DNA of 64,000 bases, from the NCBI GenBank assembly GCA_000752035.1, contig CCFE01000011.1:220736-284735 (forward strand), in the 5' to 3' direction. Positions within the stretch are counted from its first letter, which is position 1, and each line of letters starts with the position of its first letter. The notes under the pieces are model-generated. The model saw nothing but the letters and a program-made list of their open reading frames with translations, ran no database searches and was not told the DNA's origin. Shown here piece after piece: positions 1-12,841 of this stretch. The DNA comes from Bacillus rubiinfantis (GTDB taxonomy: Bacteria; Bacillota; Bacilli; Bacillales; Cytobacillaceae). Position numbers and translations under genes: made by a program.

Positions 1-1
1 A

Positions 2-2101
2 GGGGTTATTGACTGCCAAGAAATTGTCCAGCCACAAGGTAGACCTGATGTGACAATAATGTTACCAAACGGAACGCCTATAACAATGCAACGAGTGAAA
101 GTATTAATACAAGGTTTTGTCGTAGTTGTGGCCAATGGAGCGAAAGGTACATGCACCTCTGCTCCCATTCCCTTCCAAAAAATTGAAACCTTTTATCTAA
201 GTGCACCAGAGGGGACCTACCTTGATTGTGAAGTAACTGATTTTGAATGTGAATTTAGTTTAGTTTGCGAACCTAATCTGGAACAGTTGGACCTTTTTCT
301 TTCTTTTTGTCTCTCTGTGGAGACGATAGCTGACGTAAAAATTGAACTCGATACAACAAGTTGCTATCCTCGTAAAGAATTCAAGACAGAATGTCCAGTT
401 CTATTTGCTCCCCCTCAATGTCCAGATGTTTTTCCTATTTTACCTGAAATCCACACGAGTACACCTCAACGCTCAAAAGGTTTACCCATTGGCGGCAGTC
501 AACCAAAACGACATTGTATGCGTGTTGCCAAGGTATATGACTGGGTAACTAGGTATTCGGAGGTTACCTTAAATCTCAGTCCGAATGACGTACCTTTTAC
601 CTGTCCCTGCATCAATCCAGAGATTGAGATGACAATTGTTCCTACTTCTGATCCTTGTGTTTGGAATATCTATGGAACCGTTACTTGTCTTGGTGAACCT
701 GTCAGCGGGGCACTCGTTGACTTTACAACGGCACTGTCCGGCACAGGCGCGGTTACCGTTACGCCAAATCCTGCTGTGACAGGTTTGAACGGGGAGTTTG
801 CTGCCGTTCTGACAGCGGAGCCATTTACGAATGGAACCGCTTCGGTTACCGCGTCAACAAACGTGAGCGGATTCATGATATCAACAACGGCAGCAACAGG
901 GCCCATTGATTGTCCTTGTCCAGCACCAGACATTACCCTAGTCATTACCCCTACTCAGGACCCTTGTATTCTTGACATAAGTGGAACGGTTACCTGTCAA
1001 GGCAGACCTGTAAGCGGGGCGGTGGTGGACTTTACTTCGACTCTTACAGGAATGGGCTCCATCACCATCACACCTACCCCTGCCACTACTGATGAAGCTG
1101 GTGTTTACAGTGCTCGTCTCACTGCAGCACCATGTACAAATGGAACGGCTACCATCACGGCAACAACTACAGTAACAGGAACAACTCTTTCTACCAGCGG
1201 ATCAGCTGCTGTCTTTTGTCCACCAACATTAATTTTAACACCGGGAGGAGAGACAACAGGAGGCGGCGCCACAGCAGATGTCGAAGATTATAGTTGTGCT
1301 GCAAACACTTGGCTGCCAAGAGCACCATTACTCGCTCCCCGCGAGGCGCATGCTGGGGGATTGCTGCCAAATGGGAATATCATCGTGAGCCATGGGTTTA
1401 CACCTACGGCCTTTAACGGAATAAACACGGCTGAGATATACAACCCACTAGCCAACACCTGGACACCAGCACCACCTGCAGCCATTCCCCGCGGCTCATT
1501 AGGCGGTGATACCTTAAATGGCTTATTTTATGCAGTAGGCGGCAGCAATGGGGCAAGAACAAATATTACTAATGCCGTGGAAATCTATAATCCTGCTACA
1601 AATACATGGAGTACCGGAACATCTATGCCGACACCAAGAGCAGAATTAGCAGTTGTTGCCCTAGATGGTCAACTCCATGCAATTGGCGGTTTTAATGGCA
1701 GTTACCTTACAACCCATGAAGTATTCGACCCTGCCACTAATACCTGGACAACAGCAGCACCGTTACCTAATCCGTTATCTTTTATTGCATCTACAACATA
1801 CGGCGACAATATTTATGTCTTTGGTGGCAGAACACCGGCTGATACCGCATCAGCAACAGTATATATTTATGATCCTGCCACTAATACCTGGACAACAGGT
1901 ACGCCAATGCCGACTGCCCGTTGGGGAGCTGCCGCCTGTGTCTGCGGGGGCGAAATCTTTGTGATTGGCGGATATAATCCAGCTATACCAGGAGGCTATC
2001 TCTCTGTCGTGGAGGCTTACAATCCGGTGACAGATACATGGCGAACAGCGGCCTCTTTACCAATTCCAAAAGCGCTTTTTCCGTGCATTTCTCACTGCTG
2101 A
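2..2101 (+). CDS. Ig-like and kelch-repeat protein, N-terminus outside window
   Basis: The frame is open to the window edge, so the GTG at 50 is probably internal and the N-terminus is missing. The visible part has a Cys-rich first ~190 residues, then two related ~95-residue Ig-like (invasin-type) modules, each starting near a DPC motif and containing G-V-C-x-G-x-P-V-S-G-A-like segments, at about residues 195-290 and 295-390. A kelch propeller follows, with repeats of the form YNPATNTW and GG-containing strands from about residue 410 to the end. Five repeats look complete; the sixth stops after the NTW-type motif with an atypical tail (PIPKALFPCISHC), so the C-terminus may be shortened. Kelch propellers bind proteins or glycans; a surface or spore-coat location is inference from the Ig-like and Cys-rich architecture. 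It faces eno across a shared terminator. Confidence 0.75.
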   Translation, partial: GVIDCQEIVQPQGRPDVTIMLPNGTPITMQRVKVLIQGFVVVVANGAKGTCTSAPIPFQKIETFYLSAPEGTYLDCEVTDFECEFSLVCEPNLEQLDLFLSFCLSVETIADVKIELDTTSCYPRKEFKTECPVLFAPPQCPDVFPILPEIHTSTPQRSKGLPIGGSQPKRHCMRVAKVYDWVTRYSEVTLNLSPNDVPFTCPCINPEIEMTIVPTSDPCVWNIYGTVTCLGEPVSGALVDFTTALSGTGAVTVTPNPAVTGLNGEFAAVLTAEPFTNGTASVTASTNVSGFMISTTAATGPIDCPCPAPDITLVITPTQDPCILDISGTVTCQGRPVSGAVVDFTSTLTGMGSITITPTPATTDEAGVYSARLTAAPCTNGTATITATTTVTGTTLSTSGSAAVFCPPTLILTPGGETTGGGATADVEDYSCAANTWLPRAPLLAPREAHAGGLLPNGNIIVSHGFTPTAFNGINTAEIYNPLANTWTPAPPAAIPRGSLGGDTLNGLFYAVGGSNGARTNITNAVEIYNPATNTWSTGTSMPTPRAELAVVALDGQLHAIGGFNGSYLTTHEVFDPATNTWTTAAPLPNPLSFIASTTYGDNIYVFGGRTPADTASATVYIYDPATNTWTTGTPMPTARWGAAACVCGGEIFVIGGYNPAIPGGYLSVVEAYNPVTDTWRTAASLPIPKALFPCISHC

Positions 2102-2120
2102 TAAGCCATAAAGCCCATGC

Positions 2121-2159
2121 AAAAACCCTCTAAGTGTTTTAACACCTAGAGGGTTTTTA
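2121..2159. terminator. Bidirectional intrinsic terminator between kelch gene and eno
   Basis: Inverted repeat with arms AACCCTCTA and TAGAGGGTT, flanked by an A run on the left and a T run on the right. It can end both the plus-strand kelch transcript and the minus-strand eno transcript. Confidence 0.85.
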
Positions 2160-2185
2160 TTGGTTATGAGTTTTCTTTTCAAAAA

Positions 2186-3496
<1,311 letters not shown>

Positions 3497-3536
3497 TTAT
3501 AATCAGTAATTTTTTTGAAAAATAGAGCTAAAGAAT

Positions 3537-5835
<2,299 letters not shown>

Positions 5836-5932
5836 TCATTCGTTGTCAACCAACACGTTGTTAGTTATCTATTGCGTTTTTTTGATATTACCCAAGAAGC
5901 ACAGGGCGATATCTGTTTATTTTTCAAAAAAA

Positions 5933-7117
5933 TTATTTATCATTTAAAGCGACTACGCCTGGCAGTGCTTTGCCTTCCATGAATTCCAGTGATGCCCCGC
6001 CACCAGTAGAAATATGGCTCATTTTTTCCGCTAAGCCAAATTTTTCAACAGCCGCTGCTGAATCACCGCCACCGATGACAGAGTAAGTATCGTTGGCATT
6101 TGCCAATGCTTCTGCCACTGCTTTTGTACCGCCAGCGAATTTATCGATTTCAAATACGCCCATCGGTCCATTCCAGATAACTAGTTTTGATTTTTCAATG
6201 ACATCGCGATAGATTTCCGCCGTTTTCGGACCGATATCTAATGCTTCCCAATCAGCAGGAATTTCTTCAATTGCCACTACTTTGGTATTAGCATTTTCGG
6301 AAAAATCATCGGCAACCACAGCGTCAACTGGCATATAGAAATTTACGCCTTTCGCTTTTGCTTTCTCCATAAATGATTGCGCCAGCTCGATTTTATCTTC
6401 TTCCAGCAGTGACTTGCCGATTTCATGACCTTGCGCCTTAATGAATGTGTAGGCAAGACCGCCGCCAATAATGAGGTTGTCAACTAATTCAAGGAGATTA
6501 TCAATTACACCAATTTTGTCCTTAACCTTGGCACCGCCAATGATTGCTGTAAATGGACGTTCTGGATTGGAAAGTGCTTTTCCAAGGACATCAAGCTCTT
6601 TCTGCATTAAAAAGCCGCTGACAGCTGGTAAGTAATGTGCAATGCCTTCTGTTGAAGCATGAGCGCGATGTGCAGCGCCAAAGGCATCATTAACATATAC
6701 ATCAGCAAGTTCAGCAAAGGCCTTGGCGAGCTCAGGATCATTCTTTTCCTCGCCAGGGTAGAAGCGGACGTTTTCTAATAATAGAACGTCACCTTCCTGC
6801 ATCGTGGCAATGGTTGATTTTACGCTATCACCATAAGCTTCATCTGCTTTTTTGACATCTTTGCCAAGCAGTGCGGAAAGTCTACCTGCAACTGGGGTTA
6901 AGCGCATTTCTTCAACGACTTTCCCCTTTGGACGTCCCAAATGGCTCGCCAAAATCACTTTTGCTCCTTGGTCTACTAAGTATTGAATAGTTGGCAGGGC
7001 AGCGCGGATTCGTGTTTCATCAGTAATTTTTCCATCCTGCATTGGTACATTAAAGTCAACCCGGCAAAAAACACGTTTCCCTTTAACATCGATGTCTTTC
7101 ACTGTCTTCTTGTTCAT
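5933..7117 (-). CDS. pgk: Phosphoglycerate kinase
   Basis: Makes ATP from 1,3-bisphosphoglycerate. Standard 394-residue length and two-domain fold: N-terminal substrate signature [20 protein letters not shown] and the SHLGRPKGK motif, then the C-terminal nucleotide domain with the hinge and [14 protein letters not shown] phosphate-binding loop. The start is preceded by AGGAGGTCCTTTTCG. It is separated from gapA by 177 bp that contain a strong hairpin/T-tract on the same strand, so part of its expression may depend on readthrough or an unseen promoter. Confidence 0.98.
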   Translation of the reverse strand: MNKKTVKDIDVKGKRVFCRVDFNVPMQDGKITDETRIRAALPTIQYLVDQGAKVILASHLGRPKGKVVEEMRLTPVAGRLSALLGKDVKKADEAYGDSVKSTIATMQEGDVLLLENVRFYPGEEKNDPELAKAFAELADVYVNDAFGAAHRAHASTEGIAHYLPAVSGFLMQKELDVLGKALSNPERPFTAIIGGAKVKDKIGVIDNLLELVDNLIIGGGLAYTFIKAQGHEIGKSLLEEDKIELAQSFMEKAKAKGVNFYMPVDAVVADDFSENANTKVVAIEEIPADWEALDIGPKTAEIYRDVIEKSKLVIWNGPMGVFEIDKFAGGTKAVAEALANANDTYSVIGGGDSAAAVEKFGLAEKMSHISTGGGASLEFMEGKALPGVVALNDK

Positions 7118-7189
7118 CGAAAAGGACCTCCTATGTATGGACTTTATCAGCGCCTAAAAATTTATAGCGTACTCATGACGCTTTTCATG

Positions 7190-7230
7190 AAAAAGGAGCG
7201 GGGGGCTCTTGAAGCCACACTCCCCGCTCC
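7190..7230 (-). terminator. Intrinsic terminator or attenuating hairpin between gapA and pgk
   Basis: On the minus strand a GC-rich stem with arms GGAGCGGGG and CCCCGCTCC closes a loop of about 18 nt and is followed by TTTTT. It sits after gapA and before pgk within the operon, so it would lower the distal transcript relative to cggR-gapA. Confidence 0.75.
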
Positions 7231-7294
7231 CCATGGAATACCATAAATATTATAAACAGTTTACAAATAAATTACCAATGGGAACCAATCTGGA

Positions 7295-8335
<1,041 letters not shown>

Positions 8336-8343
8336 TTATTTAT

Positions 8344-9366
8344 TTACCCTTTAACTAACCTTTCTGCTGCACCCTCATCCGTGATTAGGATGGTTGTTTC
8401 CGGTGCTTGTTTCATATAGGCTTTAATCGCCTTCGCTTTTGAGGCCCCGCCAGCTACTGCTAACACATTCGGGATTTTCGCTAGATTTTCAAGTTGCAGC
8501 CCGATTGTCAGGACTTTATGAACAATCTCGCCTTCCTCATTAAAATAGTAACCAAACGCTTCTCCAACAGCTCGTTTTTCTCCCAGCTTGGCAAGGAGAT
8601 CAGGTGGACTTTTGCGTCGTTCAGCCATTGTCATAGCATCTCCAATTCCATGAATAACCATGTTAGCGGAACGAATTAACGTTAAATTCTCATGAATTTC
8701 AGGCTCTTTTACAAGTGACTGGTATATTTCTTCGCTGACTTGGTCTGGGGCATAAAAGACACGATGTTTGGCATGCATGTTACTTGCCATAATGGCACAA
8801 ATCGTGTTTGCTTGATTTTGGACATCCTCGCCAACACCACCACGAGCTGGTACAAACAAAATGTTCCTATCAGCTGTTTTTGGAGATAATTTATCTGCCA
8901 CAGCAGCCATCGTTGAACCGCCAGTAACTGCAATGATATTGTCTCCTTGAAGAAGTTTTTTCATACAAGTTGCAGCCGCTTTTCCAAGTTCGCGTTTAAC
9001 GAGTGATGATTCATCTACATCACCGGGAACAATGATAACCTTATGAATATGAAGCCGATGTTTTAGCTCTAATTCTAAGACATCCAGTCCTTTTAGTTCC
9101 CGCATCACCCCATTCAAATCCTCAAGAAGATTTTTCCCTTCTTGTGTCAAACTCATTCCAGCATTTGTTGCTGTAATAAGATTTTGTTCTTTGAGGAACT
9201 CTACTTCACTACGAAGAACTCTTTCAGTTAAACCAAGGTTAGCAGCTAAACTTCTTCTTCCCACCGGTTGTAAAAATCCTATGTATCGGAGGATAGAATA
9301 TCTTTTTTGCAGGACAGGTAGAAAGTCAGGTAATAATCTTTTTGCGATATCGATGAAAGACTGCAT
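8344..9366 (-). CDS. cggR: Central glycolytic genes regulator CggR
   Basis: SorC/DeoR-type repressor of the cggR-gapA-pgk-tpiA-gpmI-eno operon; in B. subtilis fructose-1,6-bisphosphate relieves repression. The 340-residue protein has an N-terminal winged helix-turn-helix (about residues 28-80, SILRYIGFLQPVGRRSLAAN) and a C-terminal sugar-phosphate-binding domain with VTGGSTMAAVAD and the AVAGGASKAKAI segment. The ATG follows AAAAGGAGAAGC. Its leader contains the promoter and the tandem operator listed separately, and a copy of a dispersed hairpin repeat. Confidence 0.97.
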   Translation of the reverse strand: MQSFIDIAKRLLPDFLPVLQKRYSILRYIGFLQPVGRRSLAANLGLTERVLRSEVEFLKEQNLITATNAGMSLTQEGKNLLEDLNGVMRELKGLDVLELELKHRLHIHKVIIVPGDVDESSLVKRELGKAAATCMKKLLQGDNIIAVTGGSTMAAVADKLSPKTADRNILFVPARGGVGEDVQNQANTICAIMASNMHAKHRVFYAPDQVSEEIYQSLVKEPEIHENLTLIRSANMVIHGIGDAMTMAERRKSPPDLLAKLGEKRAVGEAFGYYFNEEGEIVHKVLTIGLQLENLAKIPNVLAVAGGASKAKAIKAYMKQAPETTILITDEGAAERLVKG

Positions 9367-9380
9367 TTTTAGTAGCTTCT

Positions 9381-9437
9381 CCTTTTATCCCACCTCAACG
9401 GGCAGTAAGAACCTCACTGCTGGAAGTTTCACTTTAT
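9381..9437. repeat. Dispersed hairpin repeat, copy 1 (cggR leader)
   Basis: About 57 bp beginning CCTTTTATCCCACCTCAACG and containing CGGGCAGTAAGAACCTCACT; closely matches 32158-32214. The inner part is an imperfect inverted repeat (AGTAAGAAC-type arm against AAGTTTCACT), so an RNA copy would fold into a hairpin. It lies between the CggR operator and the cggR ribosome site. Confidence 0.8.
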
Positions 9438-9449
9438 AATATGTTACTG

Positions 9450-9485
9450 GTCAAAAAATGTCCAATATAGACATATTATGTCCCA
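9450..9485 (-). promoter_or_regulatory. Tandem CggR operator
   Basis: On the minus strand: GGGAC-N6-TGTC, four bases, then TTGGAC-N6-TGAC. This matches the known B. subtilis CggR operator layout (CGGGAC-N6-TGTC repeated). The first half contains the perfect palindrome GACATAATATGTC. It begins about 30 bp downstream of the predicted transcription start, fitting a roadblock mode of repression. Confidence 0.85.
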
Positions 9486-9522
9486 CCTGTTGCAAAAAAA
9501 TTTAACCTGTCTTACGGACTTT

Positions 9523-9551
9523 ATTTTAACAGTTGTAATAAGCTATTTCAA
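9523..9551 (-). promoter_or_regulatory. SigA-type promoter of the cggR glycolytic operon
   Basis: Minus strand TTGAAA (9551-9546), 17-bp spacer, TAAAAT (9528-9523). It starts one base past the stop codon of the glutaredoxin-like gene, and the CggR operator follows downstream. Confidence 0.75.
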
Positions 9552-9809
9552 TCATTTCAATTGGCTTTTTTCACGTAAACGGTTACTTATGTCAAATTTA
9601 TTAACAACCCCGTATGCTACCTCTTCTCCATCAATATGAACAACCGGAATCATGAGCCCATATAATTCGGTCAAGTCATCGCTTTCTTCAATATCAACTT
9701 CCTTCAAGGTAAATCCAAATTCAACCCGAAGCTCTACCAGCACTTCCTTAGCCTTATCACATAAGGGACAGCCCCCCCGCGTAAATAACGTAATCACTAT
9801 ATCTTGCAT
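9552..9809 (-). CDS. Glutaredoxin-like thiol protein
   Basis: A small (85 aa) thioredoxin-fold protein with a redox CPLC motif in FTRGGCPLCDKAKEVL near the N-terminus and the cis-Pro region MIPVVHIDGEEV, as in the glutaredoxin family (DUF836-like/GlrX). The start at 9809 is chosen because GGAAAGGA lies upstream; the earlier ATG at 9830 has no ribosome site. It lies between rpoN and cggR on the same strand. Substrate is unknown; thiol-disulfide exchange is inferred from the fold. Confidence 0.85.
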   Translation of the reverse strand: MQDIVITLFTRGGCPLCDKAKEVLVELRVEFGFTLKEVDIEESDDLTELYGLMIPVVHIDGEEVAYGVVNKFDISNRLREKSQLK

Positions 9810-9871
9810 GTTATCAATTTTCCTTTCCATGTATTAGAGCCAGACACCGCGATTGGTATAATTATCCTTTT

Positions 9872-9916
9872 TGTCCATCTAGGGTGGACAAGTGTCCACG
9901 GAGGGTGCCTGACACC
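9872..9916. repeat. Dispersed GTCCAC/GTGCCTGACACC repeat, copy 1
   Basis: Contains GGACAAGTGTCCACGGAGGG followed by TGCCTGACACC. Related copies occur at 45847-45892 and 51488-51544. It lies just past the stop codon of rpoN. The internal GGACA/TGTCC arms can form a short hairpin. Confidence 0.75.
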
Positions 9917-9919
9917 AAT

Positions 9920-11242
9920 TTAGTTAAACCGTTTCCGTTTTGAGGAAGAAGGGATGCCGAGTTGGTCGCGATATTTGGCAATGGTTCTTCTTGAGACAAC
10001 GATTCCTTCTGTTGATTTTAGCACTTCGACGATTTCTTGGTCAGAGAGTGGTTTTGTTTTAGTTTCGTTATCGATAAGTTTTTTTATGATATCTTTCACC
10101 TGTGTTGAGGAGGTGTTTTCTTCGCCAGCGACGGTTTGAATGGTACTTGTGAAAAACGAGCGCAATGGAAATGTACCAATCGGTGTTTGCACATATTTTT
10201 CACGAACTGCACGACTAACAGTTGATTCATGAATATCAAGCTCCATAGCGAGCTCCTTCATCGTCATCGGCACTAATGCTTGTGGACCCTTCCTAAAGAA
10301 GGCAGTCTGCTTCTCAACAATTTTTGTCACCACCCGTGTCAGGGTTTCACGCCGCTGCTCAATACTTTTTACTATCCACTGATAATCCTGAAGCTTTTCC
10401 TGTAAAAAACGACCAACTTGTTTATCTTGATTCTTAAACTGATTGTAATATTGCTGATTGAAGGAAATCCTCGGGAGTGTATCATCTAGCATCCGGACAA
10501 TTAATCCGTTAGCTCTTTGTTCGATAATGGCATCAGGTGTGATATAGGCAGATGTCTCCGCCCCTAAAACAGCACCAGGCTTTGGATTTAATAATTGGAT
10601 TTCATCATATACTTCTTGAATATCTTTTAAGGAGACCTGTAATTCCTTAGCAATTTGTTTCCATTTTTTCTCAGCAAAGGGAACGAAGCAATCCAAAATG
10701 ATTTTTCTTGCCAGTTCATTATCTGGATACTCATATTCGATTTGGATGAGCAGGCATTCTTGAAGATTTCTAGCCCCAATGCCAATCGGCTCCAATGATT
10801 GGATTTGCTCTAAACAAGCCTCGACTAGCTCAAGCGGCGTATTGAGTTTATGTGAAATGTCATCGATATCACCAAAAAAGTAACCGTTTTCATCTATGTG
10901 TTGAATCAGATATCGAAGCACTTGCAGCTGTCTCTTTGATAATTTAGCAATATTTAATTGTGACAGTAACTGCTCTTCAAGCGAAAATGGTTTGGCAGCA
11001 ATTTGTTCTATCCAATCCCTTTCCACCTTCTGATGCTTACGGCGATTTCGGTCAATCAGGGGATTCATCGGCTGCACATTTTCATTTTCTATTTGTAGCA
11101 GAGGATTTTCCAGTGCCTTGCCTTCCAAAAATTCAGTCAATTCCTGAGCTGAATATTGCAATAAAGCAATTGCTTGTGTCAACTCCTGAGTCATCGCTAG
11201 CTTAAGTGTCTGCTGTTGCCATAACCCTGCTTTTAAATCCAT
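9920..11242 (-). CDS. rpoN: RNA polymerase sigma-54 factor (SigL)
   Basis: Sigma-54 directs polymerase to -24/-12 promoters and needs enhancer-binding ATPases. The 440-residue length is typical for Bacillus SigL. Region I is Gln-rich and helical (LKLAMTQELTQAIALLQYSA), the core-binding domain follows, then the HTH in MKELAMELDIHESTVSRAVR near residue 320-345, and the C-terminal RpoN box in VVSRRTIAKYRDQLGIPSS. The start is near GGGGGGATTGTA. It precedes the glutaredoxin-like gene, and a dispersed repeat copy lies right after its stop. Confidence 0.97.
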   Translation of the reverse strand: MDLKAGLWQQQTLKLAMTQELTQAIALLQYSAQELTEFLEGKALENPLLQIENENVQPMNPLIDRNRRKHQKVERDWIEQIAAKPFSLEEQLLSQLNIAKLSKRQLQVLRYLIQHIDENGYFFGDIDDISHKLNTPLELVEACLEQIQSLEPIGIGARNLQECLLIQIEYEYPDNELARKIILDCFVPFAEKKWKQIAKELQVSLKDIQEVYDEIQLLNPKPGAVLGAETSAYITPDAIIEQRANGLIVRMLDDTLPRISFNQQYYNQFKNQDKQVGRFLQEKLQDYQWIVKSIEQRRETLTRVVTKIVEKQTAFFRKGPQALVPMTMKELAMELDIHESTVSRAVREKYVQTPIGTFPLRSFFTSTIQTVAGEENTSSTQVKDIIKKLIDNETKTKPLSDQEIVEVLKSTEGIVVSRRTIAKYRDQLGIPSSSKRKRFN

Positions 11243-11330
11243 TACAATCCCCCCTTATGCCTATTTTACATGAAAGAGTTGATTTGGTGTATTGAAAAAT
11301 AATTACCATAGATATTGATTTTTATATAGA

Positions 11331-11375
11331 AAAAAATCCCTCAAATCTTTAAAATTAAAAGATTGAAGGATTTTT
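11331..11375. terminator. Intrinsic terminator downstream of tRNA-Arg
   Basis: Imperfect stem with arms around TCAAATCTTT and AAAGATTGAAGGATT, with A and T runs on both sides. It serves the minus-strand tRNA and possibly both strands. Confidence 0.7.
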
Positions 11376-11386
11376 CCGTACGATAA

Positions 11387-11458
11387 CGCCCTCGGAGGGA
11401 ATCGAACCCCCAGTACAAGAACCGGAATCTTGCGTGTTATCCGTTACACCACGAGGGC
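11387..11458 (-). tRNA. tRNA-Arg, anticodon CCG
   Basis: A 72-nt cloverleaf on the minus strand: acceptor GCCCTCG pairs with CGAGGGC with discriminator G; the anticodon stem CAAGA/TCTTG holds loop TTCCGGT, giving anticodon CCG (codon CGG, Arg); the T arm has the GGTTCGATTCC signature. No CCA is encoded after the discriminator. Confidence 0.95.
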
Positions 11459-11588
11459 CTAATATTAACGACTTTCATAGTATAAGTCATTTTTTGCTTC
11501 TTTGCAAGTGCGAAATTAGTTTTAAAAATGTTCTGAAATGGTTATGATGTAAGAAGAAAAGTTGTCGAACAATAAACAAGGCGAAATG

Positions 11589-11605
11589 TTTGACCTTTAT
11601 TGACC
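11589..11605 (-). promoter_or_regulatory. CtsR operator of clpP
   Basis: Minus-strand reading GGTCAAT-AAA-GGTCAAA, one mismatch from the CtsR heptad direct repeat (RGTCAAA NAN RGTCAAA). It overlaps the -35 region of the clpP promoter, so bound CtsR would block polymerase, with release on heat or protein stress. Confidence 0.88.
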
Positions 11606-11618
11606 ATCAGTGTATGAT
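11590..11618 (+). promoter_or_regulatory. SigA-type promoter of clpP
   Basis: TTGACC (11590-11595), 17-bp spacer, TATGAT (11613-11618) with an upstream TG (extended -10). It is buried in the CtsR box. Confidence 0.75.
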
Positions 11619-11665
11619 AACTATACATAGTTTTTACAGCCTTTTTATTCAAAGGAGGAGCAAAG

Positions 11666-12271
11666 ATGAATTTAATTCCTACAGTAATTGAACAAACAAA
11701 CCGTGGTGAAAGAGCCTATGATATTTACTCTCGTTTGTTAAAAGATCGGATTATCATGCTCGGCAGTGCTATCGACGATAACGTTGCTAACAGCATTGTC
11801 GCGCAGCTATTATTCCTTGAAGCCGAAAACCCTGAGAAGGATATTACGCTTTACATCAACAGCCCTGGCGGTAGCATTACAGCTGGTATGGCAATTTATG
11901 ACACCATGCAATATATCCGTCCAAATGTATCAACGGTTTGTATCGGTATGGCCGCATCAATGGGTGCCTTCTTACTAGCCGCAGGTGAAAAGGGAAAACG
12001 TTTTGCTTTACCAAACGCAGAAGTGATGATCCATCAGCCATTAGGCGGTGCCCAAGGGCAAGCAACAGAGATTGAGATTGCTGCCAAACGCATTCTTTTC
12101 CTTCGTGAAAAATTAAATGGTATTTTAGCAGAGCGGACTGGCCAGCCAATTGAAGTCATCGGGCGCGATACTGACCGCGATAACTTTATGACAGCGGAAA
12201 AAGCTAAAGAATATGGATTAATCGACAATATTATTTCTAGAAATAATCTCTTAGACAAAAAGGATAAGTAG
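11666..12271 (+). CDS. clpP: ATP-dependent Clp protease proteolytic subunit
   Basis: Serine peptidase that forms the double heptameric chamber used with ClpC/ClpX/ClpE ATPases for protein quality control and regulated proteolysis. The 201-residue length is standard. The triad is visible: Ser98 in [14 protein letters not shown], His123 in [13 protein letters not shown] and Asp about 172 in [10 protein letters not shown]. The start follows AAAGGAGGAGCAAAG. It stands alone as a monocistronic plus-strand gene with a CtsR-controlled promoter and its own terminator. Confidence 0.98.
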   Translation: MNLIPTVIEQTNRGERAYDIYSRLLKDRIIMLGSAIDDNVANSIVAQLLFLEAENPEKDITLYINSPGGSITAGMAIYDTMQYIRPNVSTVCIGMAASMGAFLLAAGEKGKRFALPNAEVMIHQPLGGAQGQATEIEIAAKRILFLREKLNGILAERTGQPIEVIGRDTDRDNFMTAEKAKEYGLIDNIISRNNLLDKKDK

Positions 12272-12280
12272 TTTCTTCAA

Positions 12281-12311
12281 ACAATCGGCGATCTTCGTCG
12301 ATTGTTTTTTT
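12281..12311 (+). terminator. Intrinsic terminator of clpP
   Basis: Stem ACAATCGGCGA against TCGTCGATTGT with a very short loop, then a run of T. Confidence 0.88.
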
Positions 12312-12435
12312 ATAAAGGAAAAAAGGTCTGGCTCTTTTTTTAACAGGTTCTCTTTAGGAGTACAAAGAGTGGAAAAACAGGTGAAATAACTTACGAAAAA
12401 GCTTGGGGATTCGCCAAAGGATTGGTATGAGAATC

Positions 12436-12612
12436 ATAAGCGGAGAATTTCCGTCTAATGATAATTTTGAGGCTTAAAAGGCAGAAATAAACGTAAATAT
12501 TCCCCTTAATACCTCTAAATAAGGCAAAATCGGAGGATTTTGAAACGATAAGAGGAAAAACTTCCCTTAATTCGAGGGAAATAGTAGTATTTCCCAGGAT
12601 AGACGGAACTTT
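12436..12612. repeat. AT-rich dispersed repeat, copy A
   Basis: About 175 bp that aligns along its length with 29058-29235. The best-conserved part is ATAAGCGGAGAATTTCCGTC followed by TAATG; further shared blocks are GGAAAAACTTCCC, GAGGGAAATA and GTATTTCCCA. It is non-coding and has several short GGAAA/TTTCC inverted arms. Confidence 0.75.
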
Positions 12613-12729
12613 TACGTTTATTTCAAACACAGGAAAATCAGATGGTAATTTTCATCTATTTTAACTATCCAATTATCAGAAAGAGAATATCTATTGGCAA
12701 ATTAATTTAGATTGCTATTTTTTCAATAA

Positions 12730-12770
12730 CAAAAATAGGGTGAGGAAATTGTTTGCGATTTCTCACCCCA
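12730..12770 (-). terminator. Intrinsic terminator after crh
   Basis: Minus-strand stem GGGGTGAGAAATC against AATTTCCTCACCC with loop GCAAAC, followed by TATTTTTG. It ends the yvcI-rapZ-yvcK-whiA-crh transcript. Confidence 0.8.
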
Positions 12771-12841
12771 TTTGCCTTGCGATTTACTGGATTGCACCTT
12801 TAAAGAGAACCCGTTATTCTTTTTTGCCAAACCTCCTGACA

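Larger units (their letters stand above)
12342..12815. repeat. 474-bp non-coding segment bounded by 15-16 bp inverted repeats
   Basis: The ends AACAGGTTCTCTTTA (12342-12356) and TAAAGAGAACCCGTT (12801-12815) are inverted copies with one mismatch; outside each, a shorter similarity (TCTGGC/TTTGGC) continues. The interior holds no supported gene; an 79-codon frame on the minus strand (12391-12630) is shadowed by repeat sequence. It contains the AT-rich dispersed repeat and the crh terminator. A small non-autonomous transposable element relic is possible but no target duplication is clear. Confidence 0.45.

Noticed and set aside
12391..12630. 79-codon minus-strand gene
   Set aside because: It overlaps the AT-rich repeat, has no ribosome site and no family resemblance.
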